A stretch of 46,490 nucleotides of DNA from UBA2897 sp036733925 (GCA_036733925.1 DAIMZO010000019.1:1-46490), one strand, 5' to 3'; counted from the stretch's first letter, positions 23,411 to 32,392 are shown. Notes: generated by a model from the sequence alone, not told the origin. Translations and numbers: made by a program.

Positions 23411-24592
23411 ATGCTGGACCGCGTTCTGCGCTTCTTCATTACCATCTTCCTCGCGTTCGCCGGGATTGCCCTGCTGAATCTGGCCCGGCCCGTGTTGACC
23501 TTATTCCTCAGTACCGAAATCCTGAAGACTGACCTCGGTTTCTTTCAGGTGACCGCGGCGGGACTCGTCTGTGTGCTCGTCGGCGGCCTGCTCGGCGGCA
23601 TCATCGGATTCGTCCTGTCCCCGTACCTGATCCGGCAGCTCAAGCGTTTCTCGCTGTGGCTGGAGTCGGCTTTGAGCGAGGTGCCGATCCACGATGTCAT
23701 CGCGGGGGTCGTCGGGCTCTGCGTCGGCCTGATCCTCGCCAACCTGCTCGCGTTCTCGTTCTCAAAGATCCCGGTCGTCGGCGACTATATCCCGGTCGTG
23801 TTCAGCCTCGTGTTCGGCTATCTCGGCATCCGCATCGCGCTGAAGAAACGGCAGGAAATCACCGATTATTTCGATTTCGTGCCGAAGGCGCTCAAAGAGC
23901 TCAGCCGCATACGGGAGCAGCGTATGCAGCGCGCGGCGGAGAAAGACGCGGCTGCGCCAGTGGCAGCGGGAACACTCGCAGAGAGCGGCGCGGACAAACA
24001 GTACAAGCTGCTCGATACGAGCGTGATCATCGATGGGCGCATCGCCGACATCTGCGATACAGGCTTCATTGAGGGTACGCTGCTGATCCCGGTCTTCGTG
24101 CTCGAGGAGCTGCAGCATATCGCGGACTCGCCGGACAGCCTGAAACGCACGCGCGGCCGCCGCGGCCTCGATATCCTGCAGAAGATCCGGCAGGAGAAGA
24201 AGCTGAAGGTCGAGGTCACGAACGCGGACTTCGACGATATCCGCGAGGTCGACTCGAAGCTCGTCGCACTTGGGCAGAAGGTGCACGGCAAGATCATCAC
24301 GAACGACTTCAACCTGAACAAGGTCGCGAAGCTCCGCGGCGTCGAGGTGCTGAACATCAATGAGCTTGCGAACGCCGTGAAGCCGGTCGTGATTCCGGGC
24401 GAGACGATGAAAATCCATATCGTCAAAGAGGGCAAGGAACCCGGCCAGGGTGTCGCCTATCTCGACGACGGCACGATGATCGTCGTCGAGAGCGGCAGCC
24501 GCCTGATCGGCAAGACCATCGACGCGACGGTGACGTCCGCGCTGCAGACCGCAGCCGGACGCATGATTTTCGCGCGCCCGATTTCGGCGTAA
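23411..24592 (+). CDS. yacL: PIN/TRAM-domain membrane protein (YacL family)
   Basis: 393-residue protein with four N-terminal TM segments (within residues 5-130) and a charged linker. A PIN-like nuclease fold follows from about residue 195 (LLDTSVIIDGRIADICDTGF, acidic residues Asp and Glu conserved, IITNDFNLNKVA), with a C-terminal TRAM domain (about 325-390, MIVVESGSRLIGKTIDATVTS). Function in Firmicutes is unsettled; RNA processing at the membrane is suggested by the domains. ATG 23411 is chosen over GTG 23399, which lies in the GGGGGTG Shine-Dalgarno. First gene of the isoprenoid/cysS cluster. Confidence 0.92.
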   Translation: MLDRVLRFFITIFLAFAGIALLNLARPVLTLFLSTEILKTDLGFFQVTAAGLVCVLVGGLLGGIIGFVLSPYLIRQLKRFSLWLESALSEVPIHDVIAGVVGLCVGLILANLLAFSFSKIPVVGDYIPVVFSLVFGYLGIRIALKKRQEITDYFDFVPKALKELSRIREQRMQRAAEKDAAAPVAAGTLAESGADKQYKLLDTSVIIDGRIADICDTGFIEGTLLIPVFVLEELQHIADSPDSLKRTRGRRGLDILQKIRQEKKLKVEVTNADFDDIREVDSKLVALGQKVHGKIITNDFNLNKVAKLRGVEVLNINELANAVKPVVIPGETMKIHIVKEGKEPGQGVAYLDDGTMIVVESGSRLIGKTIDATVTSALQTAAGRMIFARPISA

Positions 24593-24613
24593 CGCAAAAG
24601 GAGGCGCAAAAGC

Positions 24614-25300
24614 ATGGTTTCGGTCATCTTCCCCGCCGCAGGGCAGGGAAAGCGCATGGGCGCGGGATTCAATAAGGTTTTCCTGAAGCTCGCCGGAAAG
24701 GAGATCATCCGGCACACCTTGCGCCGGTTCTCGGACGTCCCGGCGGTCGGCGAGCTCGTCGTCGTGACGGGCAAGGAAGACCTCTCGCGCATGCAGACCG
24801 TCCTGCGCGATGAGCCGGGGCTGAAGCCCTGGCGCGTCGTCGCGGGCGGCAGCGAGCGGCAGTACTCGGTGCGCAACGGCCTCGCGGCCATATCGCGCGA
24901 GGCGGACATCGTGCTCGTGCATGATGCGGCCAGACCGCTCGTCTCGCGCGAGACCATCGAGGCGGTGATCCGCGCGACGCGCCTGTCGGGCGCGGCAATT
25001 GCCGCGGTCCCAGAGAAGAACACGGTGAAGATTGTGAGCCCCGACGGCGTCGTCACCCGAACGCCGGACCGCCGGACAGTATGGGCCGTGCAGACGCCGC
25101 AGGGATTCCGGCGCGGCATCCTGCTGCGCGCGAACGAGCAGGCGGAGGAGGATCACTTCCTCGGCACGGACGACGCGAGCCTCGTCGAGCGCATCGGGGC
25201 GCCCGTGCATGTCGTGCGGGATCAGTATGAGAACATCAAGATCACGACGCCGGGGGATCTCGCGGTCGCCGAGGCGTTTCTGAAAGAGGGAGCAAAATGA
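24614..25300 (+). CDS. ispD: 2-C-methyl-D-erythritol 4-phosphate cytidylyltransferase
   Basis: 228-residue MEP-pathway enzyme that attaches CMP to methylerythritol phosphate, using CTP. It has the glycine-rich nucleotide loop AAGQGKRMGAGFNKVFL, VLVHDAARPLVS, and TVWAVQTPQGFRRGILL, all typical. ATG 24614 is preceded by AAGGAGG nine bases upstream. Its stop overlaps the ispF start by four bases (ATGA), so the two are translationally coupled. Confidence 0.96.
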   Translation: MVSVIFPAAGQGKRMGAGFNKVFLKLAGKEIIRHTLRRFSDVPAVGELVVVTGKEDLSRMQTVLRDEPGLKPWRVVAGGSERQYSVRNGLAAISREADIVLVHDAARPLVSRETIEAVIRATRLSGAAIAAVPEKNTVKIVSPDGVVTRTPDRRTVWAVQTPQGFRRGILLRANEQAEEDHFLGTDDASLVERIGAPVHVVRDQYENIKITTPGDLAVAEAFLKEGAK

Positions 25301-25791
25301 CCAGATTCGGTATGGGTTATGATGTACACCGGCTCGTCAAGGGGCGCAAGCTCATCATCGGCGGCGTCGAGATCCCCCACGAGATGGGGCTGCTCGGCCA
25401 TTCGGATGCCGACGTGCTGCTGCACGCGATATCCGACGCCCTGCTCGGCGCGGCCGCGCTCGGTGATATCGGGCAGCATTTCCCGGACACGGATTCGCGC
25501 TATGAGGGCGCAGACAGCTTGCAGCTGCTCGCAGAGGTGAAGAAGCTCGTCGCGGACAAGGCCTACGTGATCGGCAACGTCGACGCAACCATCGTCGCGC
25601 AGCGCCCGAAGATGAAGGACTACATCCCGCAGATGGAGGCAAACATCGCGCGCGTCCTTGACGTCGACCTCGATCAGGTCAACGTCAAGGCGACGACCGA
25701 GGAGAAGCTCGGCTTCACCGGCACGGAGCAGGGCATCTCAGCCTACGCGGTCGCCGGCATCGAGCCGGAGCAGACCTGGATCCGCGGCTGA
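25297..25791 (+). CDS. ispF: 2-C-methyl-D-erythritol 2,4-cyclodiphosphate synthase
   Basis: 164-residue MEP-pathway enzyme forming MEcPP with release of CMP. Zinc ligands appear as GYDVHRL (D8, H10) and H42 in GLLGHSDADVLLHAI; the trimer-interface motif GTEQGISAYAVA is near the C-terminus. ATG 25297 overlaps the ispD stop. It is followed 65 bases later by cysS, with no T-box or terminator in the gap. Confidence 0.96.
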   Translation: MTRFGMGYDVHRLVKGRKLIIGGVEIPHEMGLLGHSDADVLLHAISDALLGAAALGDIGQHFPDTDSRYEGADSLQLLAEVKKLVADKAYVIGNVDATIVAQRPKMKDYIPQMEANIARVLDVDLDQVNVKATTEEKLGFTGTEQGISAYAVAGIEPEQTWIRG

Positions 25792-25856
25792 CCCCGGCGG
25801 GGCGGCCGGAACTGTCCGGGCAAACGAAAAGAAAAACACTCGAAAAAGGAGCAATT

Positions 25857-27284
25857 ATGCTGAACGTATACAATACCATGTCGCGGAAAAAAGAGGAATT
25901 CCACCCGCTGAAGCCGGGTGAGGTCTCCATCTACTGCTGCGGCGTCACGCCGTACAATCACCCGCATATCGGCAATGCGCGCCCGTTCGTGACGTGGGAC
26001 GTCATCCGCCGGTTCTTTGCACGCAAGGGCTATAAAGTCCGCTATGTGCAGAACTTCACGGACGTCGATGACAAGATCATCCGCACGGCGAACGAGGAAG
26101 GCACGACGTGGAAGGAGATTTCCGACCGCTATATCAAGGCGTATTTCGAGGCAATGGACGCGCTGAACGTGCGCCATGCCGACGTCTACCCGCGCGTCAG
26201 CGAGACAATCCCGGAGATCCTCGCGATGGTGCAGAAGCTCGTCGATAAGGGCTACGCCTATGCGCTCGATAACGGCGACGTATTCTACAGCGTCGAGAAA
26301 TTCCACGAATACGGCAAGCTCTCGGGGCGCAAGCTCGAGGATATGGAGGCCGGCGCGCGCATCGAGGTCGACGAGCGCAAGCACAACCCGATGGATTTCG
26401 CCCTCTGGAAGTCGGCAAAGCCCGGCGAGCCGTCCTGGGACAGCCCGTGGGGCAAGGGGCGCCCGGGCTGGCATATCGAGTGCTCGGCAATGTCACTGAA
26501 ATATCTCGGTGAGAAATTCGACTTCCACGGCGGCGGCAGCGACCTGATTTTCCCGCATCACGAGAACGAGATCGCGCAGTCGCAGGCCTGCATCGGCGAC
26601 ACGCACAGCTTCGCGCAGTATTGGGTGCACAACGGCTTCATCACGATCCACGATGAGAAGATGTCGAAGTCGAAGAATAACTTCTTCACGGTCAAGGAAA
26701 TCCTTGAGAAATATTCGGGCGAGGTCGTGCGCTTCTTCATCTTGCAGACGCATTACCGCTCTCCGCTCGATTTCAGCGACGAGCGGCTCAAAGAGGCGCA
26801 GACGAGCCTCGGCCGCCTCGCGGTCACGCAGCAATATATCGAGGAGCTCAGCGGAAAGCGGGGAGCGGCCAACACGGCGGCAGATCTCGCCACGAAGGCT
26901 GCGGCGCTCCTGCAGGCGTTTGACGAGGCCATGGAGGACGATTTCAACACGGCGCTCGCAATCAGTCAGATGTTCGCGCTGTCGAAGGAGATCAATATCT
27001 ACTATCAGGCCGTCACGACAGGAAACACGGTATTCGATGCGGCGCATTTCGCGAAGGCCGTGGAGGCTTGGGCTGACATGGCCGGCGTCATTGGGATTTT
27101 CGAGCAGAAAGTAGCCGCGGACGATGGGCTGACGGAAAAGCTCATGGATCTCATCATCCGCATCCGGCAGGATGCGCGCAAGGCGAAGAACTGGGCCGTC
27201 GCCGATCAGATTCGCGATGCATTGAAGGATGCGGGTGTCGTGCTCGAGGATACGCCGAATGGCGTGCGCTGGAAAAGAGCATGA
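25857..27284 (+). CDS. cysS: Cysteinyl-tRNA synthetase
   Basis: 475-residue class I aminoacyl-tRNA synthetase. It has the CP1 zinc ligand Cys in YCCGVTPYNHPHIGN, with the HIGH-like HPHIGN, the second zinc region (WHIECSAMS, HHENEIAQ) and the signature EKMSKSKNNF. The C-terminal DALR helix domain follows. ATG 25857 has AAAGGAGC six bases upstream. It is placed between ispF and mrnC, the standard Firmicute cysS context. Confidence 0.97.
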   Translation: MLNVYNTMSRKKEEFHPLKPGEVSIYCCGVTPYNHPHIGNARPFVTWDVIRRFFARKGYKVRYVQNFTDVDDKIIRTANEEGTTWKEISDRYIKAYFEAMDALNVRHADVYPRVSETIPEILAMVQKLVDKGYAYALDNGDVFYSVEKFHEYGKLSGRKLEDMEAGARIEVDERKHNPMDFALWKSAKPGEPSWDSPWGKGRPGWHIECSAMSLKYLGEKFDFHGGGSDLIFPHHENEIAQSQACIGDTHSFAQYWVHNGFITIHDEKMSKSKNNFFTVKEILEKYSGEVVRFFILQTHYRSPLDFSDERLKEAQTSLGRLAVTQQYIEELSGKRGAANTAADLATKAAALLQAFDEAMEDDFNTALAISQMFALSKEINIYYQAVTTGNTVFDAAHFAKAVEAWADMAGVIGIFEQKVAADDGLTEKLMDLIIRIRQDARKAKNWAVADQIRDALKDAGVVLEDTPNGVRWKRA

Positions 27285-27287
27285 AGG

Positions 27288-27785
27288 ATGAAATTTGCGC
27301 ATTATGAGCGTCTCGTCGAGATGATGTTCCAGCCGGACGGCGCGGGCGGCATCCTGCAGCGTTACCACGAGATGGATGCGCGGCAGATGAACCCGCTCGT
27401 GCTCGCCTATGTCGGTGACGCGTATTTCCATCTGTTCGTGCGCACGCGCCTGCTCTCCTACGAGCAGGCGAAGGTCGGCATCCTGCAGCAGTTCTCGGGG
27501 CAGATTGTCTCGGCGGTATGGCAGCACAAGGCATACCTCGGCATCAAAGCGATGCTGACGGACGAGGAACGCGCCATCTACCGGCGCGCGCGCAATGCAA
27601 AAAGCCATGCGCCGCGCGCGGCGAGCGTCGCGGAATACCACTCGAGCACGGGCTTTGAGGCATTGCTCGGCAGCCTCTACCTGACGGATCAGGATGAGCG
27701 GCTCTACGAGATCGCGGAGGCATCGTTCCAGGTGATAAGCCGTGCTATGATGGAAGAGATTCAGAAGAAAAAGGCGGAAAAATAA
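27288..27785 (+). CDS. mrnC: Mini-ribonuclease 3
   Basis: 165-residue RNase III-like nuclease without a double-strand RNA-binding domain, known to mature 23S rRNA ends in Bacillus. Motifs: MNPLVLAYVGDAYFHLFVR, with the catalytic Asp, and GFEALLGSLYLT, with the catalytic Glu. It starts three bases after the cysS stop, so translation is likely coupled; AAGAG about ten bases upstream is the probable ribosome site. Confidence 0.94.
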   Translation: MKFAHYERLVEMMFQPDGAGGILQRYHEMDARQMNPLVLAYVGDAYFHLFVRTRLLSYEQAKVGILQQFSGQIVSAVWQHKAYLGIKAMLTDEERAIYRRARNAKSHAPRAASVAEYHSSTGFEALLGSLYLTDQDERLYEIAEASFQVISRAMMEEIQKKKAEK

Positions 27786-27789
27786 CGAT

Positions 27790-28488
27790 ATGATGAAAGT
27801 AAAACTCCTCGACTACACGCCGGAGCCGGAGCGCGTCGTCGCGATGGCGGCGCGGCTTTGCTACTCGGCGAGCGGTGCCGAGGAACTTGCGGAGAAGCTC
27901 TCGGATGAGCAGGTAAAGAAGATGGTCAAGAAGATGGTCGCGCTCGGCCATGCCTCGACGATCGAGCACGTGTCGTTCACGTTCGGCATCGAGGGCGTTA
28001 GCCGCGTGCTGACGCATCAGCTCGTGCGGCACCGTATCGCAAGCTACGACCAGCAGTCGCAGCGTTATGTCGCGGCGCACGGTTTCCAGTACATCACGCC
28101 GCACACGATTGCGGAGAACCCGGAGGCCAAGGCGAAGTTCGACCATCTGCTCGAGGAGATCCGCAAGACGTATGATGAGCTCACGGACCTCGGCATCCCG
28201 AAGGAGGATGCGCGCTACGTACTTGCAAACGCGGCGGAGACGAAGATCCTCGTGACGATGAATGCGCGGACGCTCCTGCATTTCTTCAACCTGCGCTGCT
28301 GCCTGCGCGCGCAGTGGGAGATCCGCGAGATGGCTTACAAGATGCTCGAGGAGGTCAAGAAGGTCGCGCCGACCTTGTTCCACAACGCGGGCGCGAGCTG
28401 CGTGAACACGGGCCGCTGCCCGGAGGGCGCGATGACCTGCGGCAAATTCACTGAAATGATCAAGCTGAGGGAACCCGATGAAGAATAA
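27790..28488 (+). CDS. thyX: Flavin-dependent thymidylate synthase ThyX
   Basis: 232-residue FAD enzyme making dTMP from dUMP with methylene-tetrahydrofolate and NADPH. The ThyX signature RHR-x2-S-x4-S-x-R appears as RHRIASYDQQSQRY, with Asp where many have Asn, and the C-terminal NARTLLHFFNLRCCLRAQWEIR block is typical. Two adjacent ATG codons (27790, 27793) are possible starts, with a weak Shine-Dalgarno. The stop overlaps the rlmB start by 11 bases. Insertion of thyX between mrnC and rlmB differs from Bacillus. Confidence 0.95.
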   Translation: MMKVKLLDYTPEPERVVAMAARLCYSASGAEELAEKLSDEQVKKMVKKMVALGHASTIEHVSFTFGIEGVSRVLTHQLVRHRIASYDQQSQRYVAAHGFQYITPHTIAENPEAKAKFDHLLEEIRKTYDELTDLGIPKEDARYVLANAAETKILVTMNARTLLHFFNLRCCLRAQWEIREMAYKMLEEVKKVAPTLFHNAGASCVNTGRCPEGAMTCGKFTEMIKLREPDEE

Positions 28489-29353
28489 CGAAGGACATAG
28501 ACGGAACGCACGTCCGAAAGACGCAGGACGGGCGGCAAGACGCCCGAAAGAGAAGAGGCAGGACAGGGGCCCGAAAGAGAGCGGGCGGCCGGCGAAACGG
28601 CCGGACGACAGCGAGAATGAGCTGCTCGTCGGCCGCAATGCCGTGACCGAGGCGCTCCGGGCGGGCCGCGGCATCAACCGTGTGCTGCTCGTGCCCGGCA
28701 ATCGCAAATCGGCAGAGATCGAGGACCTCTCTCGCGCGCAGGGTGTGCCGGTCGAGCACGTGAAACGCGAGCGCATCGAGGCGATGGCCTCCGGCATGCG
28801 GCACCAGGGCGTGCTCGCGTATGCGGCGCCCGTTCCGTACGCGACCCTTGAGGACATCCTGCACCGTGCGGAGGAGAAGGGCGAGCCCCCGTTTCTCGTC
28901 CTGCTCGACGAGCTCGAAGATCCGCACAATCTCGGCGCGCTGCTCCGGACGGCGGATGCGACCGGCGCGCACGGCATCCTGATTCCGAAGCGCCGCGCCG
29001 TGCCGCTCAATGCGACGGTCGCGAAGACGAGCGCGGGCGCGGTTGAATACGTGCCCGTCGCGCGCATCGGCAACATCGCGCAGACCCTGAAGGCATTGAA
29101 GGAAAAGGGCTTCTGGGTCGCGGGCGCCGATATGGACGGCGCGCAGAACTATTGGGAGGCTGACCTCACGGGCCCGCTCGTGCTCGTTGTCGGCAGCGAG
29201 GGGCACGGCATGAGCCGCCTCACGAAAGAGAATTGCGATTTCATTGTCAAGATGCCAATGGTCGGGCGCATCAACTCACTCAACGCGTCGGTCGCTGGCT
29301 CCATCCTGATGTATGAGTCCATGCGTCAAAGGCTGTTAAAGAAGAAGGCGTAA
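28478..29353 (+). CDS. rlmB: 23S rRNA (guanosine-2'-O-) methyltransferase RlmB (SpoU family)
   Basis: 291-residue SPOUT methyltransferase that modifies a 23S rRNA guanosine using SAM. A strongly basic, probably disordered tail (residues 1-46, RPKDAGRAARRPKEKRQD) precedes the SpoU substrate-binding domain (ELLVGRNAVTEAL) and the knotted domain with LLDELEDPHNLGALLRTADA, VVGSEGHGM and VGRINSLNASVAGSILMYE. ATG 28478 overlaps thyX. yacP follows three bases later. Confidence 0.94.
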   Translation: MKNNEGHRRNARPKDAGRAARRPKEKRQDRGPKESGRPAKRPDDSENELLVGRNAVTEALRAGRGINRVLLVPGNRKSAEIEDLSRAQGVPVEHVKRERIEAMASGMRHQGVLAYAAPVPYATLEDILHRAEEKGEPPFLVLLDELEDPHNLGALLRTADATGAHGILIPKRRAVPLNATVAKTSAGAVEYVPVARIGNIAQTLKALKEKGFWVAGADMDGAQNYWEADLTGPLVLVVGSEGHGMSRLTKENCDFIVKMPMVGRINSLNASVAGSILMYESMRQRLLKKKA

Positions 29354-29356
29354 AGC

Positions 29357-29890
29357 ATGCGCAAGAAGAAATGGGAACGCTGCCTCGTCGACGGCTACAA
29401 CGTCATTCATTTCTGGCCGGAATACAAGGGGTTGCTGAATCAGCTCGAGGAGGCGCGCCACCGGCTTATCCATGCGCTCGCGGAATACGGCGCATACGAG
29501 AAGGTCAACCTGACGCTCGTGTTCGATGCGATGTTCACGGACGATGAGGAGCACGAGGAGCGTGTCAATGAGCACATGACCGTGCTCTTCACTGGCGCGG
29601 GCGAGACGGCCGACAGCTGCATCGAGCGGCTGGCCTATGCCTACGCGAAGCAGGGCGAGGAGGTTCATGTCGTGACGTCCGACGGCGCCGAGCAGAGCGT
29701 GATCCTCGGTGCGGGTGCCTATCGCATTCCGTCGTCGGAGCTCCGCCGGCGCGTCCTGCGTGCGAAGAAGGCCGTGCGCAAGGAATACCTCGGCCCCGTC
29801 ACGCTGCCGAACGTGCGCCTCGACGTGCAGGACCGCCTCGATGCGGAGACTGCCGCAAAACTTGACGCCTTGCGCAAGCAGAAGGACTGA
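29357..29890 (+). CDS. yacP: NYN-domain ribonuclease-like protein (YacP/Rae1 family)
   Basis: 177-residue PIN-like NYN fold. Acidic catalytic positions appear in CLVDGYNVIHFW, LTLVFDAM and EVHVVTSDGAEQSVIL, and the C-terminus is a charged helix. In Bacillus, YacP (Rae1) is a ribosome-associated mRNA endonuclease. It sits between rlmB and sigH exactly as there. A strong AAGGAGG-type sequence follows the stop but no gene uses it. Confidence 0.88.
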   Translation: MRKKKWERCLVDGYNVIHFWPEYKGLLNQLEEARHRLIHALAEYGAYEKVNLTLVFDAMFTDDEEHEERVNEHMTVLFTGAGETADSCIERLAYAYAKQGEEVHVVTSDGAEQSVILGAGAYRIPSSELRRRVLRAKKAVRKEYLGPVTLPNVRLDVQDRLDAETAAKLDALRKQKD

Positions 29891-29927
29891 AAGGAGGAGG
29901 AGGTCAGCTGGCAAGCGGGCCGAAAAC

Positions 29928-29956
29928 TTGACGATGCCAAACGTCGGGAGTATAAT
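29928..29956 (+). promoter_or_regulatory. Promoter of sigH
   Basis: TTGACG (29928-29933), a 17-base spacer and a perfect TATAAT (29951-29956). The predicted transcript start near 29963 rules out the TTG at 29962 as initiator of sigH. Confidence 0.85.
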
Positions 29957-30006
29957 TCTATTTGTCAGGAATTTTTAAGCGAACGAGAAAAAGAAAAGAT
30001 TTGCAG

Positions 30007-30798
30007 ATGAACAGGGAACGGGATACATTGGACGAAGGGGAACGTGCGATGGTGATGGAAGCAGAACCGAAGGACAGCCGCGAGCGGGAAGTTTATCCGG
30101 AGGAGGCCGTGTTCGAAGACATGACCGACGAGGAGATTGTCCTTGAAATCAAGGATAACGACAACAAGGTCGCGCTCGACTATCTGATCAACAAATACCG
30201 GAACTTCGTGCGGGCAAAGGCGCGCTCCTATTTCCTGATCGGCGCGGACCGGGAGGATATCATCCAGGAGGGCATGATTGGCTTTTATAAGGCCGTCCGC
30301 GACTTCCGCTGTGACAAGCTCTCCTCGTTCCGCGCGTTCGCGGAGCTCTGTGTCACGCGCCAGATCATCACGGCCATCAAGACTGCGACGCGGCAGAAAC
30401 ACATCCCGCTGAATTCGTACGTATCGCTGAACAAGCCGATTTACGACGAGGATTCTGACCGCACGCTGCTCGATGTGCTGTCTGTCACGAAGGTATCCGA
30501 CCCCGAGGAGCTCGTCATCAGCAAAGAGGAATTTGCTGAGATCGAGGGCAAGATGGAGGAGATTCTCTCGGACCTCGAATGGAAAGTCCTGATGAGCTAC
30601 CTCGATGGCAAATCCTATCAGGAGATTGCCGCCGACCTCGGGCGCCATGTCAAATCCATCGACAACGCCCTGCAGCGCGTCAAGCGCAAGCTCGAGAAAT
30701 ACATGGAGAACCGCGGCGAGAAAGTCGATCTCGGCACCGTCTACCGCGGCCTCACGAACATCAACCACCGTCTCCGCGATGCCCGCGGCGAGAATTGA
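30007..30798 (+). CDS. sigH: RNA polymerase sigma factor of the SigH (sigma-30) family
   Basis: 263-residue sigma-70-family factor very close to Bacillus SigH: region 2 has VALDYLINKYRNFVRAKARS and ADREDIIQEGMIGFYKAVRD, and region 4 has DGKSYQEIAADLGRHVKSID. In Bacillus it drives transition-phase and competence genes. Relative to the 218-residue Bacillus protein it has an acidic N-terminal extension of about 35 residues and a C-terminal tail. ATG 30007 is chosen as the first start after the promoter; its Shine-Dalgarno is weak, and ATG 30049 (AAGGGGAA upstream) is possible. No spo genes are in the window, so its role here is open. Confidence 0.92.
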   Translation: MNRERDTLDEGERAMVMEAEPKDSREREVYPEEAVFEDMTDEEIVLEIKDNDNKVALDYLINKYRNFVRAKARSYFLIGADREDIIQEGMIGFYKAVRDFRCDKLSSFRAFAELCVTRQIITAIKTATRQKHIPLNSYVSLNKPIYDEDSDRTLLDVLSVTKVSDPEELVISKEEFAEIEGKMEEILSDLEWKVLMSYLDGKSYQEIAADLGRHVKSIDNALQRVKRKLEKYMENRGEKVDLGTVYRGLTNINHRLRDARGEN

Positions 30799-30810
30799 AA
30801 AAGAACACGA

Positions 30811-30842
30811 AAAAAACCTGCCCGGCTGGGGCAGGTTTTTTC
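30811..30842. terminator. Bidirectional terminator after sigH
   Basis: A run of A, stem ACCTGCCC/GGGCAGGT and a run of T, between converging sigH and the symporter gene. Confidence 0.94.
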
Positions 30843-30855
30843 GTTTCAAGAATCT

Positions 30856-32175
30856 TTATGAGAGCTGCGGGGCGGCTTTTGCGTCATCGTCGTCGAGCTT
30901 GCCCGCGAGGTCGTGGTCGGTCATCGCGCAGACGCTGGAGTCGGACCAGACGTTCTCTGCCGTCTCAATCATATCGATGATTGTGTAGATTGGCAGGATG
31001 ACGCCCATCAGGCCGATTGGCGCGCCAATCGAGCTCATCAGCGAGAGCGTCAGGAAGTAGCAGCCCATCGGGACACCGGCGTTGCCGATTGCCGCGAGTA
31101 CGGCGATGAAGAGCCAGAGCACCATGGAGCCGAACGACAGGTCGATGCCCGCGTTCTGCATGACGAACAGCGACGTGATCAGGATGAAGGCCGCGCAGCC
31201 GTTCATGTTGATAGTCGTGCAGATCGGCAGCACGAAACGCGAGACGCGCGGGTCGACCTTGAGGTTCTGCTCGGCGGATGCGAGCGTGACCGGCAGCGTG
31301 CCGGCCGAGCTCTTCGTGAACAGGGCGACGGCGAGCGCCGGGGCCATCTTGCGGAAGACGTACAGCGGATTCAGGCCGCGCACGAGCAGGAACAGCGGAA
31401 CCACGATGAAGATCTGGATGGCGTTGCTGCCGAGCACGACGGCCGTGTACTTGCCGAGCGCACCGACGATGACGCCGGCCTCAATCTGCGCCGAGAGCTG
31501 GCCAGCAAACGCGAGGATGCCGACCGGCAGGATGAAGAGCAGGCCGCGGATCAGTGTGAACAAGAGTTCCTGCGCGCCGTTGATGACCTTCAGCAGAGCC
31601 GTGCGGTTCTCGCTGCGCGGCATGAATGCGAGCCCGAGGCCGAATGCCGCAGCAATCAGCATGACTGAGAGCACATTGCCGTCGAGGAATGGCTTCAGCA
31701 GATTGTTCGGGATGACCGACAGGATATGATTGTAGTAGGAAAGCGAGCCGAGCTTCTGCAGCGGCACGTTGGCCTCGCCGGCACCGAGCACATCGGCCGG
31801 CAGGTTGCCCGGCGCAATCCAGAGGAACAGCGCGAGGCCGATGGCAGCCGCCGCAATCGTCGTCAGCAGCGTGTAGGTGACGGCGTGCGCGAAGATGCGC
31901 CCCGTGTTCTTTTCGGCGCCGAGTTTTGCGAGCGTCGTGATGACGGCGAGCGCGATGGTCGGGACGGCGACGAACTGGAACAGCCGAGTGAACACCGTCG
32001 CGACGAAGTTGAACAGGTTGTTGAGCGGTGTGATGCCGAGCCAGCCGAGCAGCCCGCCGAGGATCAATGCAGCGAACCACAGGATGAACTGCCTTTTCTT
32101 CCCGCGCAGGTCACTCGCCTGCATAGCAGCCCGCGCCTCTTCCTGGACGCTGACCGCTTTCTTTTCTTCTGCCAT
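30856..32175 (-). CDS. Dicarboxylate/amino acid:cation symporter (DAACS family)
   Basis: 439-residue membrane protein with eight or more hydrophobic segments and two re-entrant loops. The HP1/TM7 region reads KSSAGTLPVTLASAEQNLKVDPRV, then CTTINMNGCAAFI near residue 323. Typical glutamate/aspartate members have NMDGT here; this has NMNGC, closer to some neutral amino acid or cystine carriers, so the substrate is unknown. ATG 32175 has AAGGAA six bases upstream. It has a consensus promoter and is divergent from a LysR gene that may control it. Confidence 0.9.
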   Translation of the reverse strand: MAEEKKAVSVQEEARAAMQASDLRGKKRQFILWFAALILGGLLGWLGITPLNNLFNFVATVFTRLFQFVAVPTIALAVITTLAKLGAEKNTGRIFAHAVTYTLLTTIAAAAIGLALFLWIAPGNLPADVLGAGEANVPLQKLGSLSYYNHILSVIPNNLLKPFLDGNVLSVMLIAAAFGLGLAFMPRSENRTALLKVINGAQELLFTLIRGLLFILPVGILAFAGQLSAQIEAGVIVGALGKYTAVVLGSNAIQIFIVVPLFLLVRGLNPLYVFRKMAPALAVALFTKSSAGTLPVTLASAEQNLKVDPRVSRFVLPICTTINMNGCAAFILITSLFVMQNAGIDLSFGSMVLWLFIAVLAAIGNAGVPMGCYFLTLSLMSSIGAPIGLMGVILPIYTIIDMIETAENVWSDSSVCAMTDHDLAGKLDDDDAKAAPQLS

Positions 32176-32237
32176 TGGGATTCCTTCTTTCTGTATCTCT
32201 CTATCCAATGTATCCATACATGTTTGATATGTTTTGA

Positions 32238-32266
32238 ATTATAACCATTTTACTAAGGATTGTCAA
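32238..32266 (-). promoter_or_regulatory. Consensus promoter of the symporter gene
   Basis: Leftward TTGACA (32266-32261), a 17-base spacer and TATAAT (32243-32238): both hexamers match consensus exactly. Confidence 0.93.
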
Positions 32267-32319
32267 GGGCCTGAAAAAAAAAGAAAAAATCGGGAATATG
32301 CAAAAAAGAAAGACGGGGC

Positions 32320-32338
32320 TATAGCTTTATGCTATAAT
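32320..32338 (+). promoter_or_regulatory. -10 region and possible LysR operator upstream of the LysR gene
   Basis: TATAAT (32333-32338) overlaps the inverted repeat TATAGC-TTTAT-GCTATA (32320-32336), which contains a T-N11-A LysR-type core. No good -35 is seen. Autoregulation is the obvious reading. Confidence 0.5.
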
Positions 32339-32392
32339 GTTAGGCAGAAGAAACGGGCCAAGGCGAGGCCTTGACCGGAAAGAAGGATTTTC

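Noticed and set aside
25792..25856. Possible T-box leader ahead of cysS
   Set aside because: The gap is only 65 bases, with no antiterminator-like structure or T-box sequence.
29962..30006. Longer SigH start at TTG 29962
   Set aside because: It coincides with the expected transcription start of the TTGACG-N17-TATAAT promoter, leaving no leader or ribosome site.
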